A DNA stretch of 64,000 nt from NCBI GenBank assembly GCA_018241225.1, contig JAFEEG010000004.1:1-64000 (forward strand). The letters are read 5' to 3'. Source of the DNA: Pseudomonadota bacterium. GTDB taxonomy: Bacteria > Pseudomonadota > Gammaproteobacteria > Burkholderiales > Burkholderiaceae_C. The notes under the pieces are model-generated. The model had not been told where the DNA came from. It did no database searches and was given only the letters and a program-made list of their open reading frames with translations. A program made the translations under genes and the position numbers. Of this stretch, positions 41,810-50,963 are shown in pieces (within the stretch, counting starts at the first letter, position 1; every line of letters begins with the position of its first letter).

Positions 41810-43309
41810 TTACGGGGCAGGGCAAGCCTTGGCTTGGGCCAGCAATGCGCGCACGCCCTTGATCTGGTCCGAATCGTCCGGGCTGCTGGGCACCACTTCG
41901 GAGAAGGTGCAGCCATAGCCGCCGGCAGCCACGGTTGCAGGCGTGAGCACGTCGTCGCCGACAGGCTTCACGTTGTTCTCCACCCAGTTGATCATGTCGT
42001 CAAACGCCTGCGTCTGTTCGGCAATGGTGAAGTCGCAGTGGGTGATGCCGCGGATGGCGCGCTGCACCAGCAAGCCGTCGCTGCCCTTGGCCTGCGCGCG
42101 CTTGCGGTAGATCTGCTCCATGCTGAAAGGCACGAACAGGTCGCCCAGTGTGTGCAGCGTTACCACCGGCACGCTGAACTCGCCGTTGACCTGCGGAATC
42201 CAGCGCAAGCCGTCGGTGCGCAGGCGGTTGGCGTCCGGCGTGGCCGTGATCTTCTGGACGATGGCGTTGAGCTGCGCCGAAGAGGGCGCATCGCCGGTGT
42301 TGTAGACGATGCTGTTGGTGTCCAGCACATTCTTGTTGAGGATGCCGTCCACCGTGCCGTCGCCGCCGAAGGCCAGCTGCATGGGCGCCAGGAACGACTG
42401 GCCCTTGCCGAACCCGACATCGAACAGCGGGCGCGGGCCGCCCGTCAGGTTCATGACAACGCCGGCATAGGCCGCACCGAGCTGGCCAACGGGCGTGATC
42501 GAGCCATCCTGGCCGACCGTCATCAGCTTCGGAACCACGTTGGCCTGGATGTTCTTCCACTCCGTCATGGGCGAATTGGCGTTGCCGGTCAATGCCTGCG
42601 CGGCCAGCTGTGCGCCCGCGAAATAGTCGAACAGCTGGGTGTCGCCCACCACGCCGCACATGGGCACGGCGCCGGCGTAGCTGACCTTGTGGTTGGCGGT
42701 GGCCAGCGTCTCTTTTTCCACCGCCGCGCCGGCAATGTGGCCGCCCATCGAGTGGCCGATGATGAAGGTCTTGGTCGGTGCGCTCAGCGTGCGGCCGTTG
42801 TTCTTCGCGATGTCGGTGAAGGCCAGCGCCAGGGCGTTGGTGTCTTCCACGCCGGCACGCACGTCGTAGTAGTTCTTGCTGTAGCTCGAGGCCGCCCAGG
42901 CGTAGCCCTTCTGGATGAGGTGGCGACGGATGCTTGGATCGGTGATGCCCAACACGGCCCCCTGGCCCGCATAGCCGTGCGCGTACATCACCAGCTTGCC
43001 GTTCCAGTTCTTGGGCACTTCGACGTGGTAGGCCGCGCCACCCAGCATGCCGGCCCAGCGGCTGGTGGTGCTCATGTCCACCGTGTCGGACGCGGCGGCA
43101 GCCATCGCATCGAAGGTGGTGGCCTGGGCGTCTGCGGGCGTCGGCGCAAAGCTGCGGTCGTCTTGTGCGCGCTTTTCTTCCGGTGCCGGTGCGGGCGCGG
43201 GTGCGGGCGCTGGGGCCGGCGCGGGGGCGGGAGCTGGGGAGCTGCCTCCTCCGCACGCTGCGAGCGAAAGGAGGGCGGCGGCCATCAAGGCCTGGCGGGT
43301 CATTTGCAT
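41810..43309 (-). CDS. Lipoprotein alpha/beta-hydrolase (esterase-like)
   Basis: 499 residues from the ATG at 43309, preceded by GGAGA. The signal peptide ends in the lipobox LAAC, followed by GGGSS and a linker of Pro-Ala repeats. The hydrolase core shows MYAHGYAGQGAV (oxyanion region) and the nucleophile elbow GHSMGG (S near 198). A later histidine in GITHCDF could complete the triad. Cysteines in PMCGVV, THCDF, GYGCTF and KACPAP suggest disulfides. It is likely an outer-membrane-anchored esterase; the substrate is unknown. Confidence 0.82.
   Translation of the reverse strand: MQMTRQALMAAALLSLAACGGGSSPAPAPAPAPAPAPAPAPAPEEKRAQDDRSFAPTPADAQATTFDAMAAAASDTVDMSTTSRWAGMLGGAAYHVEVPKNWNGKLVMYAHGYAGQGAVLGITDPSIRRHLIQKGYAWAASSYSKNYYDVRAGVEDTNALALAFTDIAKNNGRTLSAPTKTFIIGHSMGGHIAGAAVEKETLATANHKVSYAGAVPMCGVVGDTQLFDYFAGAQLAAQALTGNANSPMTEWKNIQANVVPKLMTVGQDGSITPVGQLGAAYAGVVMNLTGGPRPLFDVGFGKGQSFLAPMQLAFGGDGTVDGILNKNVLDTNSIVYNTGDAPSSAQLNAIVQKITATPDANRLRTDGLRWIPQVNGEFSVPVVTLHTLGDLFVPFSMEQIYRKRAQAKGSDGLLVQRAIRGITHCDFTIAEQTQAFDDMINWVENNVKPVGDDVLTPATVAAGGYGCTFSEVVPSSPDDSDQIKGVRALLAQAKACPAP
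43183..43251 (-). repeat. Pro-Ala coding repeat
   Basis: A run of tandem 6-bp units encoding about eight Pro-Ala dipeptides just after the lipid-anchored cysteine of the esterase. It acts as a stiff spacer holding the enzyme away from the membrane. Such short units are prone to length change by slippage. Confidence 0.75.
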
Positions 43310-43553
43310 CAGTGAGTCTCCGGGCGTTGTTGTGATGAGCAAAGGCAGACCCAGGGCCCTCGCGGGCACTGGATCCGCCGGCCGAGCGTAGGGGGCGCAA
43401 GCCATGGGCCCGGGCTGGGCTTTCCCGAATTCAGTATCGCCTAGGCGACAACGCAAACTCTGTTGCTTTGTCACTTTGTGACCCGCCGCCTGCGCATGCC
43501 CGGTCTTCATGGCACCATCCGCCGGTTTGCAAGCACTTTCCTAGGATCGAACG

Positions 43554-44543
43554 ATGAAGAGCAGAGCCATCCGCATCGACCGCAATGGCGGTCCTGAAGA
43601 ACTGAAGCTGGTCGAGGTCGAGGTGGGCGAACCCGGCCCCGGCGAGATCCGCATCCGCCACCATGCGGTGGGCCTGAACTTCATCGACACCTACCAGCGC
43701 AGCGGGCTCTATCCCTTTGCCATGCCGCTGCAGCTGGGCATGGAAGCGGCCGGCGTGGTCGAGGCGGTGGGCGAGGGCGTGACGCACCTCAAGGCCGGTG
43801 ACCGCGCCGCCTACGCCAGCCAGCCACCCGGCGCCTACTGCGAGCTGCGCGTGATGCCGGCCAAGAACGTGTGCAAGCTGCCCGACGCCATCTCCTTCGA
43901 GACTGGCGCGGCCATGATGCTCAAGGGCCTGACCGCCCAGTACCTGCTGAAGAAGACGCTGCCGGCCGAAGGCCTGCAGCCGGGCGACCACATCCTGTTC
44001 CATGCGGCCGCAGGCGGTGTGGGCCTGATCGCCTGCCAGTGGGCCAAGGCCCTGGGCCTGCAGCTCATCGGCACTGCGGGCACCGATGCCAAGTGCCAGC
44101 TTGCGCTTTCGTACGGTGCTGCGCACTGCATCAACTACGGCAAGGAAAACTTCACCCAGCGCGTCAAGGAGATCACCGGCGGCAAGGGCGTGAAGGTGGC
44201 CTACGACTCGGTGGGCAAGGACACCTGGGAAGGCTCGCTCGACTGCCTGCGCCCGCTGGGCCTGCTGGCCGTGTTCGGCAATGGGTCGGGGCCGGTGCCG
44301 CCGGTGAACATGGGCCTGCTGGCCTCCAAGGGGTCGCTGTACATGACGCGGCCCACGCTGTTCACCCACATGGCCACGCGCGAGGGCACGCAGGCCATGG
44401 CCGACGACCTGTTCGCGGTGGTGCAAAGCGGCGCGGTGAAGATCCCGATCGAGCAGCGCTACGCCCTGGCCGATGTGCAGCAGGCGCATCGCGACCTGGA
44501 AGCGCGCAAGACCACCGGCTGCACCATCCTCACCCTGCAATGA
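43554..44543 (+). CDS. NADPH:quinone oxidoreductase (zeta-crystallin-like)
   Basis: 329 residues of the zinc-free medium-chain dehydrogenase family. Hallmarks: GLNFIDTYQRSGLYP (about 40-54), LGMEAAGVVEAVGEGV, LKGLTAQYLL, and the Rossmann segment HAAAGGVGLIACQWAKALG. It carries out NADPH-dependent reduction of quinones or related electrophiles. CCTAGGATCG just before the start may include a -10 (TAGGAT). It is divergent from the esterase across 244 bp holding nothing else I can name. Confidence 0.92.
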   Translation: MKSRAIRIDRNGGPEELKLVEVEVGEPGPGEIRIRHHAVGLNFIDTYQRSGLYPFAMPLQLGMEAAGVVEAVGEGVTHLKAGDRAAYASQPPGAYCELRVMPAKNVCKLPDAISFETGAAMMLKGLTAQYLLKKTLPAEGLQPGDHILFHAAAGGVGLIACQWAKALGLQLIGTAGTDAKCQLALSYGAAHCINYGKENFTQRVKEITGGKGVKVAYDSVGKDTWEGSLDCLRPLGLLAVFGNGSGPVPPVNMGLLASKGSLYMTRPTLFTHMATREGTQAMADDLFAVVQSGAVKIPIEQRYALADVQQAHRDLEARKTTGCTILTLQ

Positions 44544-44580
44544 CGCGGCGCTGGCGGCGCAGCGGGACGGGTACCGCGTC

Positions 44581-45513
44581 GTGAAGAACGCCACCCTGCG
44601 CCAGCTCAAGGTGTTCGAGGCGGTGGCGCGCCACCTGAGCTTCTCGCGGGCGGCCGAGGAACTGCACCTCACGCAACCGGCCGTTTCCACGCAGGTGGGC
44701 AAGCTCGAGGAACACGCGGGCAATGCGCTGTTCGAGCAGTTCGGCAAGAAGGTCTACCTCACGGCCGCGGGTGCAGAGCTGCTCACCATCAGCCGCAGCA
44801 TCATTGCGCAGTTCGAGGCGGCCGAAGCGGCGATGACGCAGTTTCGCGGCGTCACCGGCGGGCGCCTCAACGTGGGCGTGATCAGCGCGGGCGACTACTT
44901 CCTGCCGCGCCTGCTGGTGGAGTTTGCCGGCCGCAACAAGGGCGTGACGCTGAACTTCACGGTGCACAACCGGGCCGAGCTGCTGGCTTGCATCAGCGAC
45001 AACCAGACCGACCTGGCCGTGATGGTGCGCCCGCCCACCGACATGGATACGGTGGCGCAGGCCTTTGCGCCGCACCCCTATGTGATCGTGGCGGCGCCGC
45101 AGCATCCGCTGGTGGGGCGCAGGCGGATTCCGATGGCACGCATCATGAAGGAGCCCTTCGTGCTGCGCGAGAAAGGCTCCGACACGCAGCACGCGCTGGA
45201 AGACGCCTTTGGCGAGCACTTGCCGCAGTTGCGCATGGCCATGGAAATCCGCAGCACCGAAACGATCAAGCAGGCGGTGATCGCCGGCATGGGGCTGGGC
45301 TTTCTGTCGGCGCACACGCTGAGCCTGGAGCTGCGCACGGGCACGCTGGCCGTGTTGGACGTGCAGGGCTTTCCGCTCATGCGCAACTGGTACGTGGTGC
45401 ATCGGCGCACCAAGCGCCTGCCGCCGGTGGCGCAGGCCTTCAAGGACTTCCTGCTGTCCGATGGCGAAGCGTTGATACAGAAGATCGTGCCGCTGGGCCC
45501 CGTGGGCGAGTGA
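44581..45513 (+). CDS. LysR-family regulator, CbbR-like
   Basis: 310 residues from GTG 44581. N-terminal HTH (about 5-65): TLRQLKVFEAVARHLSFSRAA then EELHLTQPAVSTQVGKLEEH, wording close to CbbR-type LysR proteins. The effector domain follows (GGRLNVGVISAGDYFLPRLL). No Calvin-cycle genes are in the window, so a CO2-fixation role is not supported here. It follows the quinone oxidoreductase by 37 bp on the same strand. Confidence 0.88.
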   Translation: MKNATLRQLKVFEAVARHLSFSRAAEELHLTQPAVSTQVGKLEEHAGNALFEQFGKKVYLTAAGAELLTISRSIIAQFEAAEAAMTQFRGVTGGRLNVGVISAGDYFLPRLLVEFAGRNKGVTLNFTVHNRAELLACISDNQTDLAVMVRPPTDMDTVAQAFAPHPYVIVAAPQHPLVGRRRIPMARIMKEPFVLREKGSDTQHALEDAFGEHLPQLRMAMEIRSTETIKQAVIAGMGLGFLSAHTLSLELRTGTLAVLDVQGFPLMRNWYVVHRRTKRLPPVAQAFKDFLLSDGEALIQKIVPLGPVGE

Positions 45514-45552
45514 CAAATTCAAGGCGCATCCGGAAGGCACGATTTTTTGTCA

Positions 45553-45558
45553 TATAAT
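45553..45558 (+). promoter_or_regulatory. -10 element of the tRNA-Gly promoter
   Basis: A perfect TATAAT, 10 bp before the mature tRNA 5' end. No good -35 is seen 16-18 bp upstream, so an extended or weak -35 is assumed. Confidence 0.55.
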
Positions 45559-45568
45559 CGTGGTCTTC

Positions 45569-45644
<76 letters not shown>

Positions 45645-45672
45645 AGTTCTTCTTTCATTGCAAGCAAGAAGC

Positions 45673-45700
45673 AAAAAAGCCACCTTCGGGTGGCTTTTTT
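45673..45700. terminator. Bidirectional terminator between tRNA-Gly and the ABC operon
   Basis: AAAAAAGCCACC-TTCG-GGTGGCTTTTTT: a 12-bp perfect stem with a stable TTCG tetraloop and T-runs on both strands. It ends the tRNA transcript and the convergent ABC transporter operon. Confidence 0.92.
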
Positions 45701-45725
45701 GTTTTGCGCGAAGCCCTGGCTTGCT

Positions 45726-47039
45726 TCAGGTCTGCGCGTTCTGCTTTGCCTCTTCGTCCGGCAGCTTCAACACACCCGCGTTGAAGTCGTACTCGTACAC
45801 CTCGCCGTAGCGGCCCCATTCGATGGCGATCTCCAGCGTGCGCTTGGCTTGTTCTGCATCGAGCGATTCCTTCAACACCGACAGGAAGGGCTCCTCGCCC
45901 AGCGTGCCCGACAGCTCGGCCTCCAGGTCCTTGCGGATCAGGGCGGCCAGCGGAACGTGCATGAGCAACTGCTGGCCGAAGAATTCCTGCCGCAGCGTGT
46001 GCGAGGCTTCGGCATACCGATAGCCCAGCGGCGTCAGGCTGATGTCGCCTTTCTCTACGTGCGCCAGGCCAAGCAGGCCCAAGGCCTCGTAGGTGGGGAA
46101 CAGTTCCTCGTCGGGCAGCTCCGCTTCGTCTGCAAGCTGGGGCAGGTCGGCGCGGCCGTTGAAGGGCGCTTGCGCCAGCAGGTCGAGCACGGCTTCGATG
46201 CGGTTGACGTCGGTTTCGGGCAGGCGGTAGTCCACCACCGGCGCTGCGGCAGCGGTCGTTGCGGGTGCAGGTGCCGGGCGCATCGTCATCAGGCCGTACA
46301 CCTCGTCGATCATGGCGCGTACCTGGGGCGAATCGGCATCGCGCGGACGCGGCACGTCGATGACGTATTCGCTGCGAATGCGCCCCGGGTCGCTCGAGAG
46401 GATGACGATGCGGTCGGCCATCATCACGGCCTCTTCGATGTTGTGCGAGACCACCAGGATGCCCTTGGTGGGAATGCTCGCGCTGTCCCACAACTCCAGG
46501 ATGTCGGTGCGCAGCGTCTCGCCGGTCAGCACGTCCAGCGCGGAGAAGGCCTCGTCCATCAGCAGCACATCGGGGTTGGTCACCAGGGCGCGGGCAATGC
46601 CCACGCGCTGGCGCATGCCACCGGAGAGTTCGCGCGGCAGCGCGCCGCCGAAGCCTGCCAGGCCCATGAGTTCGAGCATGGCATCGGCGCGCTCCTGGCG
46701 CACGGCGGGCGCAACGCCTTGTGCCTCCAGGCCGAGTTCGACGTTCTGCTGCACCGTGAGCCAGGGAAACAGAGCAAACGACTGGAACACCATGGCCACG
46801 CCCTCGACCGGACCATGGATGGGTTTCTTGCGATAGGTGAAGGTGCCGCCATCCGCGGGAACGAGCCCCGCCATGATGCGCAGCAGCGTCGACTTGCCGG
46901 AGCCGGACTTGCCCAGCAGGGCAACGATCTCGCCTTCGCCCAGCGAGAAGTTCACGCCTTCCAGCACCATGCGCGGTGCGCCGTCCGCGGTGCGGAACGA
47001 CTTGGAGACGCCTCGGAGGTCGAGCAGGAGTTCTTTCAT
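45726..47039 (-). CDS. ABC transporter ATPase, nitrate/sulfonate/taurine type, with C-terminal extension
   Basis: 437 residues from the ATG at 47039 (AGGAAT upstream). The ABC domain (about 1-250) has [19 protein letters not shown]-loop MVFQSFALFPWLTV, signature LSGGMRQRVGIARAL, Walker B VLLMDEAFSALD and H-loop VVSHNIEEAV. Then an alanine-rich linker and an AAA-associated winged domain (about 290-430; PQLADEAELPDEELFPTYEA, GRYGEVYEYDFNAGVLKLP). Such extensions occur in a subset of NitT/TauT-like ATPases and may sense or regulate. Operon with the permease, 11 bp apart. Confidence 0.9.
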   Translation of the reverse strand: MKELLLDLRGVSKSFRTADGAPRMVLEGVNFSLGEGEIVALLGKSGSGKSTLLRIMAGLVPADGGTFTYRKKPIHGPVEGVAMVFQSFALFPWLTVQQNVELGLEAQGVAPAVRQERADAMLELMGLAGFGGALPRELSGGMRQRVGIARALVTNPDVLLMDEAFSALDVLTGETLRTDILELWDSASIPTKGILVVSHNIEEAVMMADRIVILSSDPGRIRSEYVIDVPRPRDADSPQVRAMIDEVYGLMTMRPAPAPATTAAAAPVVDYRLPETDVNRIEAVLDLLAQAPFNGRADLPQLADEAELPDEELFPTYEALGLLGLAHVEKGDISLTPLGYRYAEASHTLRQEFFGQQLLMHVPLAALIRKDLEAELSGTLGEEPFLSVLKESLDAEQAKRTLEIAIEWGRYGEVYEYDFNAGVLKLPDEEAKQNAQT

Positions 47040-47050
47040 CGCAAATATTC

Positions 47051-48793
47051 CTAGCTGCTGCGGTTTTCCGCCAGCAGATACAGGCGCCGCCAGAAGAAGC
47101 GGTTGAGCAGCATCACGAACAGGCACATGACGCCGATGCCCATGGCAATTCGGTGGAAGTCGCCGGCGTCGGTCATCTGCTTGATGTAGCTGCCCAGTCC
47201 GTCGGCCACCAGCGAGGTCTGGCCCCAGGTGACGTACTCGGCCACGATGCTGGCGTTCCACGAGCCGCCGCTGGCGGTGATGGCGCCCGTGACGAAGCTG
47301 GGGAACACGGCCGGAAGGTACACGCGCTTCCACTTCAGCCAGCCCTTGAGGCCCAGGTTCTGCGCGGCCAGGCGCAACTCGTTGGGCAGCGTCGACGCGC
47401 CGGCCACCACGTTGAACAGGATGTACCACTGCGTGCCGAACACCATCAGTGGGCTGAGCCAGATGTTCGGGTTGAGTCGGTAGGTGACCAGCACATACAC
47501 CACCAGCGGGAACATCAGGTTCACCGGAAAGGCGGCCAGGAACTGCGCGACCGCCTGCACCTTTTGTGAGTACGCGGGCCGCAGGCCGATCCACACCGAG
47601 ATCGGCACCCAGATGATCGAGGCCAGCGCAATGAGGATCAGCACGCGCGCCAGCGTGATGAAGCCCAGGCCCACCACGTGCGCGGCTTCACGCCAGCCCA
47701 CCACGCTGTGCACGTAGTGGAAGAACGCAAAGGCCATGACCACGCCGGCCGCGAGCAGTGCGGCGTCCCAGATGCGTGTCCAGGCGAGCGCGCGCGTTGC
47801 TGCGGCAGCCTTCGGGTCGGCCTTGCGCCCGTTCGATGACGCATTGCTGAACCAGCCGAGCGTCTTGCGCATGTTGGCCCAGAAGCGGTCCGTCAGGGCC
47901 CGCACCAGCCTGCTGCGGCGGCCCCAGTCGAGCAGCCAGGAGTTGTTGGCGGCATCGCCCTGCGTTTCCTCGAAGCGGAACTTGTCGGCCCAGGCCAGCA
48001 GCGGGCGGAAGAACAACTGGTCGTACAGGATGATGCCGGCCAGCATCGCGCCGATGGCCCAGAGGATCGCGCGTCCGTTCTCGTCGGCAATGGCCACCGC
48101 GATGTAGGCGCCGATGCCGGGCAGCTTGATGTCCTGGTTGGCCACCGACACCGCCTCGGCGGCGACCAGGAAGAACCAGCCGCCGGACATGGACATCATC
48201 ATGTTCCACAAGAGGCCGGGCGTGGCGTAGGGCAGCTCCAACCGCCAGAAGCGCTGCCAGCCCGACAACCGGAACACGCGCGCTGCCTCGTGCAGTTCGG
48301 GCGGAACGGTCTTCATCGACTGGTACAGGCTGAAGGCCATGTTCCACGCCTGCGAGGTGAAGATGGCGAAGATCGCCGCGCACTCGACCCCCAGCAGGTT
48401 GCCGGGGAACAGGGCGATGAAGGGCGCGATGGCAATCGCCTGGAAGCCCAGGATGGGCACCGACTGCAGCACGTCCAGCAGCGGAATGAGCACCTTCTCC
48501 GCCGCGCGGTACTTGGCCGCGAGCGTGGCGAACACGAAGCTGAAAAGCAGCGCGCAGCCCAGCGCCATGAACATGCGCAAGATGGTGCGCAGCAGGTAGT
48601 AGGGCAGTTGTGCCGGGTCCAGCGAGATGGGTGTGGGCTGGCCGACCACGAAGGGCCGGCTCATCTGCATGGCGCCGAAGGCGAGCGCCGCCAGCACGCC
48701 GAGAACGATGGGCAGCAGCGCCCAGTCCCAGCGGTTCGGCGTGGTCGCCAGAAGCGAAGTGCCCGTGCGGCGAGGAGAGAAGACGGAGAACAT
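47051..48793 (-). CDS. ABC transporter permease with two fused permease domains
   Basis: About 580 residues (ATG 48793; ATG 48811 is also possible). Two binding-protein-dependent permease domains occur in one chain, about 75-285 and 365-575. Each has an EAA-type loop: PPELHEAARVFRLSGWQRFW and PNELRLAAQNLGLKGWLKWK. This halves the usual need for two permease copies. No periplasmic binding protein is next to the operon, so the substrate is unknown; bicarbonate, nitrate, sulfonate and thiamine-precursor uptake are all possible for the class. Confidence 0.88.
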   Translation of the reverse strand: MFSVFSPRRTGTSLLATTPNRWDWALLPIVLGVLAALAFGAMQMSRPFVVGQPTPISLDPAQLPYYLLRTILRMFMALGCALLFSFVFATLAAKYRAAEKVLIPLLDVLQSVPILGFQAIAIAPFIALFPGNLLGVECAAIFAIFTSQAWNMAFSLYQSMKTVPPELHEAARVFRLSGWQRFWRLELPYATPGLLWNMMMSMSGGWFFLVAAEAVSVANQDIKLPGIGAYIAVAIADENGRAILWAIGAMLAGIILYDQLFFRPLLAWADKFRFEETQGDAANNSWLLDWGRRSRLVRALTDRFWANMRKTLGWFSNASSNGRKADPKAAAATRALAWTRIWDAALLAAGVVMAFAFFHYVHSVVGWREAAHVVGLGFITLARVLILIALASIIWVPISVWIGLRPAYSQKVQAVAQFLAAFPVNLMFPLVVYVLVTYRLNPNIWLSPLMVFGTQWYILFNVVAGASTLPNELRLAAQNLGLKGWLKWKRVYLPAVFPSFVTGAITASGGSWNASIVAEYVTWGQTSLVADGLGSYIKQMTDAGDFHRIAMGIGVMCLFVMLLNRFFWRRLYLLAENRSS

Positions 48794-48959
48794 CCGGTTG
48801 CGTGTGTGCATGCACTCGCAGTGCGGGTGCGAAAGGAATTTGGAAGCTGGTGCCTCCAGGCTCCATCGTCCTGCGCGAGGGCACCGGCGCCCCAGCACAC
48901 GAGGAATTTGGATGAGCGGCCGCGATTATCGCCTTGCCTTGCACGCCCCAAAAGGAAAT

Positions 48960-48980
48960 CGCCCGGCACTCGGCCGGGCG
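48960..48980 (-). terminator. Probable terminator after the panE-like gene
   Basis: CGCCCGGC-ACTCG-GCCGGGCG is a perfect 8-bp GC stem, followed on the minus strand by ATTTCCTTTTGG. It lies in the 251-bp gap between the panE-like gene and the ABC permease start; the rest of that gap shows nothing recognisable. Confidence 0.65.
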
Positions 48981-49044
48981 ACTGTCCTGATCGATGCGCA
49001 GGCGTGATGTAGATGCCGCCCGCGTTACGCGCCTTGTGCGCGGC

Positions 49045-50055
49045 TCAGGCCGCAGCTTGCATCTGAACGCCGCTGCCGGCTTCTTCCATGCCGTGGGCCA
49101 GCAGCTTCACCAGCGCATACACCGTGTCGATGTGCGGCGTGGGTGTTTCGGTCAGCCGTGCCAGCTCGGCCACCGAGCCCACCAGCGCGTCGATCTCGGG
49201 TGCGCGGCCGGCCTCGACGTCCTGCAGCATGGAGGTCTTGTGCTTGCCCACCTTCTCGGCGCCCGCAATGCGCTTTTCAAGCGGCACGCGAAACTCGATG
49301 CCCAGCTTGTTGGCCGCGGCCTGGGCTTCGCGCATCATCGCGGCGGCCAGCTCGCGCGACAGCGGGTACTGGCAGATGTCCACCAGCGTGGCGTGCGCCA
49401 GTGCACTGATCGGGTTGAAGGTCAGGTTGCCCCACAGCTTGAGCCAGATCTCGGCGCGGATGTTGTCCAGCACCGGCGACTTGAAGCCGGCGCGGGTGAG
49501 TGCTTCGGCCACGCGCTGCACGCGCTCGGTCGTGCTTCCGTCGAGCTCGCCCAGCGGAAAGCGATCGCCCTCGATGTGCTGAACCACGCCCGGAGCCACG
49601 AGCTCCGAAGCCGGGTACACCACGCAGCCCAGAATGCGCGAGGCAGGAATGCCCGCGGCCACGGCGCCGTTGGGGTCGACGCTGCGCACCGTGTGGCCCT
49701 CCAGCGTGCCGCCATGCTTCTGGAAGTACCAGAAGGGGATGCCGTTCTGCATGGTGACCACGACCGTGTCGGGGCCGAAGAGCTTGGGCAGGTCCTTGAC
49801 GATGGCTTCGAGCTGATGCGCCTTCATCGCCAGGATCACCACGTCCTGGGGGCCGGCTTCGTCGTAGCGGTCCGTGGCCTTGACCTGACGCGCGACTTGC
49901 TCCTCGCCTTCGGCGCTGATCAGCCGAAAGCCGTTGGCGCGAATGGTCTCCAGGTTCTTGCCGCGGACGATGAACGTGACGTCCTCTCCAGCCAGGGCGA
50001 GCTTTGCGCCCACCAGTCCGCCGATGGCACCGGCTCCGATCACTGCAATCTTCAT
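49045..50055 (-). CDS. 2-dehydropantoate 2-reductase-family protein (PanE/ApbA)
   Basis: 336 residues from the ATG at 50055. N-terminal NADP-binding fold IAVIGAGAIGGLVGAKLALAG (about 3-23); MQNGIPFW and the catalytic lysine in RAEIWLKLWGNLTFNPISAL (about 199-218); C-terminal ApbA domain. True PanE makes pantoate for CoA synthesis, but many paralogs in Burkholderiales are catabolic ketoacid reductases. The pairing with a fumarylacetoacetase-like gene 25 bp away favours a catabolic role. Confidence 0.85.
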   Translation of the reverse strand: MKIAVIGAGAIGGLVGAKLALAGEDVTFIVRGKNLETIRANGFRLISAEGEEQVARQVKATDRYDEAGPQDVVILAMKAHQLEAIVKDLPKLFGPDTVVVTMQNGIPFWYFQKHGGTLEGHTVRSVDPNGAVAAGIPASRILGCVVYPASELVAPGVVQHIEGDRFPLGELDGSTTERVQRVAEALTRAGFKSPVLDNIRAEIWLKLWGNLTFNPISALAHATLVDICQYPLSRELAAAMMREAQAAANKLGIEFRVPLEKRIAGAEKVGKHKTSMLQDVEAGRAPEIDALVGSVAELARLTETPTPHIDTVYALVKLLAHGMEEAGSGVQMQAAA

Positions 50056-50080
50056 GAGAGTCTTCCTGCGAGTTTTGAAA

Positions 50081-50935
50081 TCAGGTCGGTGCGCTGCCGT
50101 AGGGGTTGGACAGGCGGCCGATGCCGGCAATGTCCACCTCCACGAGGCTGCCAGGCTTCATCGAACCCACGCCGATGGATGTGCCGCACAGAATCACGTC
50201 GCCGGGGTAGAGCGTCATGTCCATGGAGATGAGGCTCACCAGCTGCGCTACCGAAAATCGCATGTCGCTCACGGGGTAGTTCTGGCGGATCTGGCCGTCC
50301 AGATGCGTCGTGACCACGAGCGTGGCCGGATCGAGGCCGGTGGCGACCACCGGGCCCATCGGGCAGAAAGTGTCGAAGCCCTTGGCCCGCACCCACTGGG
50401 CGAAGGAGGCATCGCGATTGAGGATGTCGGCCACCGTGACGTCGTTGGCGCAGGTGTAGCCGAACACATGCTTGGGCGCATCCGCCTCGCTCACCGCGGT
50501 GGCGGTCTTGCCGATGACGATGCCCAGCTCGCCCTCGAACACCACCTTGCCGCCGCTGACCGGAGGCTTGATGGTCAGGCCGGGCGCGAGATAGGAGTTG
50601 GGCGTCTTCACCAGGTAGAGCGGCTCTGCCGGCACCGCCAGCTGCAGCTTCTCGCCCAGCGCCTTGAAGTTGTTCCACAGCGCAATGACCTTGGTCGGTT
50701 GCGTGGGCGTGAGCAGCTCGATCTCGGCCACCGTGAAGATGGAGCCGGTGGGCGAGCATTCGCCGAACATGTCGCCTTGCCACTCATGGACCGTGTTGCC
50801 GTGCAGAACGCCAAAGCCGGTCTTGCCCGCATGGCGAAAGCGCAGCCAGCGGCGCTGCGGTGCGGGGGGCGCGTCCACGACTTGATGGGCGCGGGCCGGC
50901 GCGGGGCCGGGGCTGGTGTTGTTGTCGATTCTCAC
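50081..50935 (-). CDS. Fumarylacetoacetate hydrolase-family protein
   Basis: 284 residues. The FAH catalytic core with its metal-binding acidic residues is present: VVFEGELGIVIGK (about 129-141), FGYTCANDVTVAD, and PGDVILCGTSIGVG. Members hydrolyse or decarboxylate acylpyruvates and related diketo acids. The N-terminal extension (about 30 residues) is proline/alanine-rich. It is in a run with the small unknown gene upstream and the PanE-like reductase downstream. Confidence 0.9.
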   Translation of the reverse strand: MRIDNNTSPGPAPARAHQVVDAPPAPQRRWLRFRHAGKTGFGVLHGNTVHEWQGDMFGECSPTGSIFTVAEIELLTPTQPTKVIALWNNFKALGEKLQLAVPAEPLYLVKTPNSYLAPGLTIKPPVSGGKVVFEGELGIVIGKTATAVSEADAPKHVFGYTCANDVTVADILNRDASFAQWVRAKGFDTFCPMGPVVATGLDPATLVVTTHLDGQIRQNYPVSDMRFSVAQLVSLISMDMTLYPGDVILCGTSIGVGSMKPGSLVEVDIAGIGRLSNPYGSAPT

Positions 50936-50963
50936 GGTGTGGTCCCTTCAGGCTTCGGGTTGC

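Noticed and set aside
43183..43251. Short tandem repeat that looks like a possible CRISPR or satellite array
   Set aside because: It is a coding Pro-Ala spacer with 6-bp units and no unique spacers.
44581..45513. CbbR as evidence for CO2 fixation genes
   Set aside because: Only the LysR wording resembles CbbR. No RuBisCO or Calvin-cycle gene is in the window.
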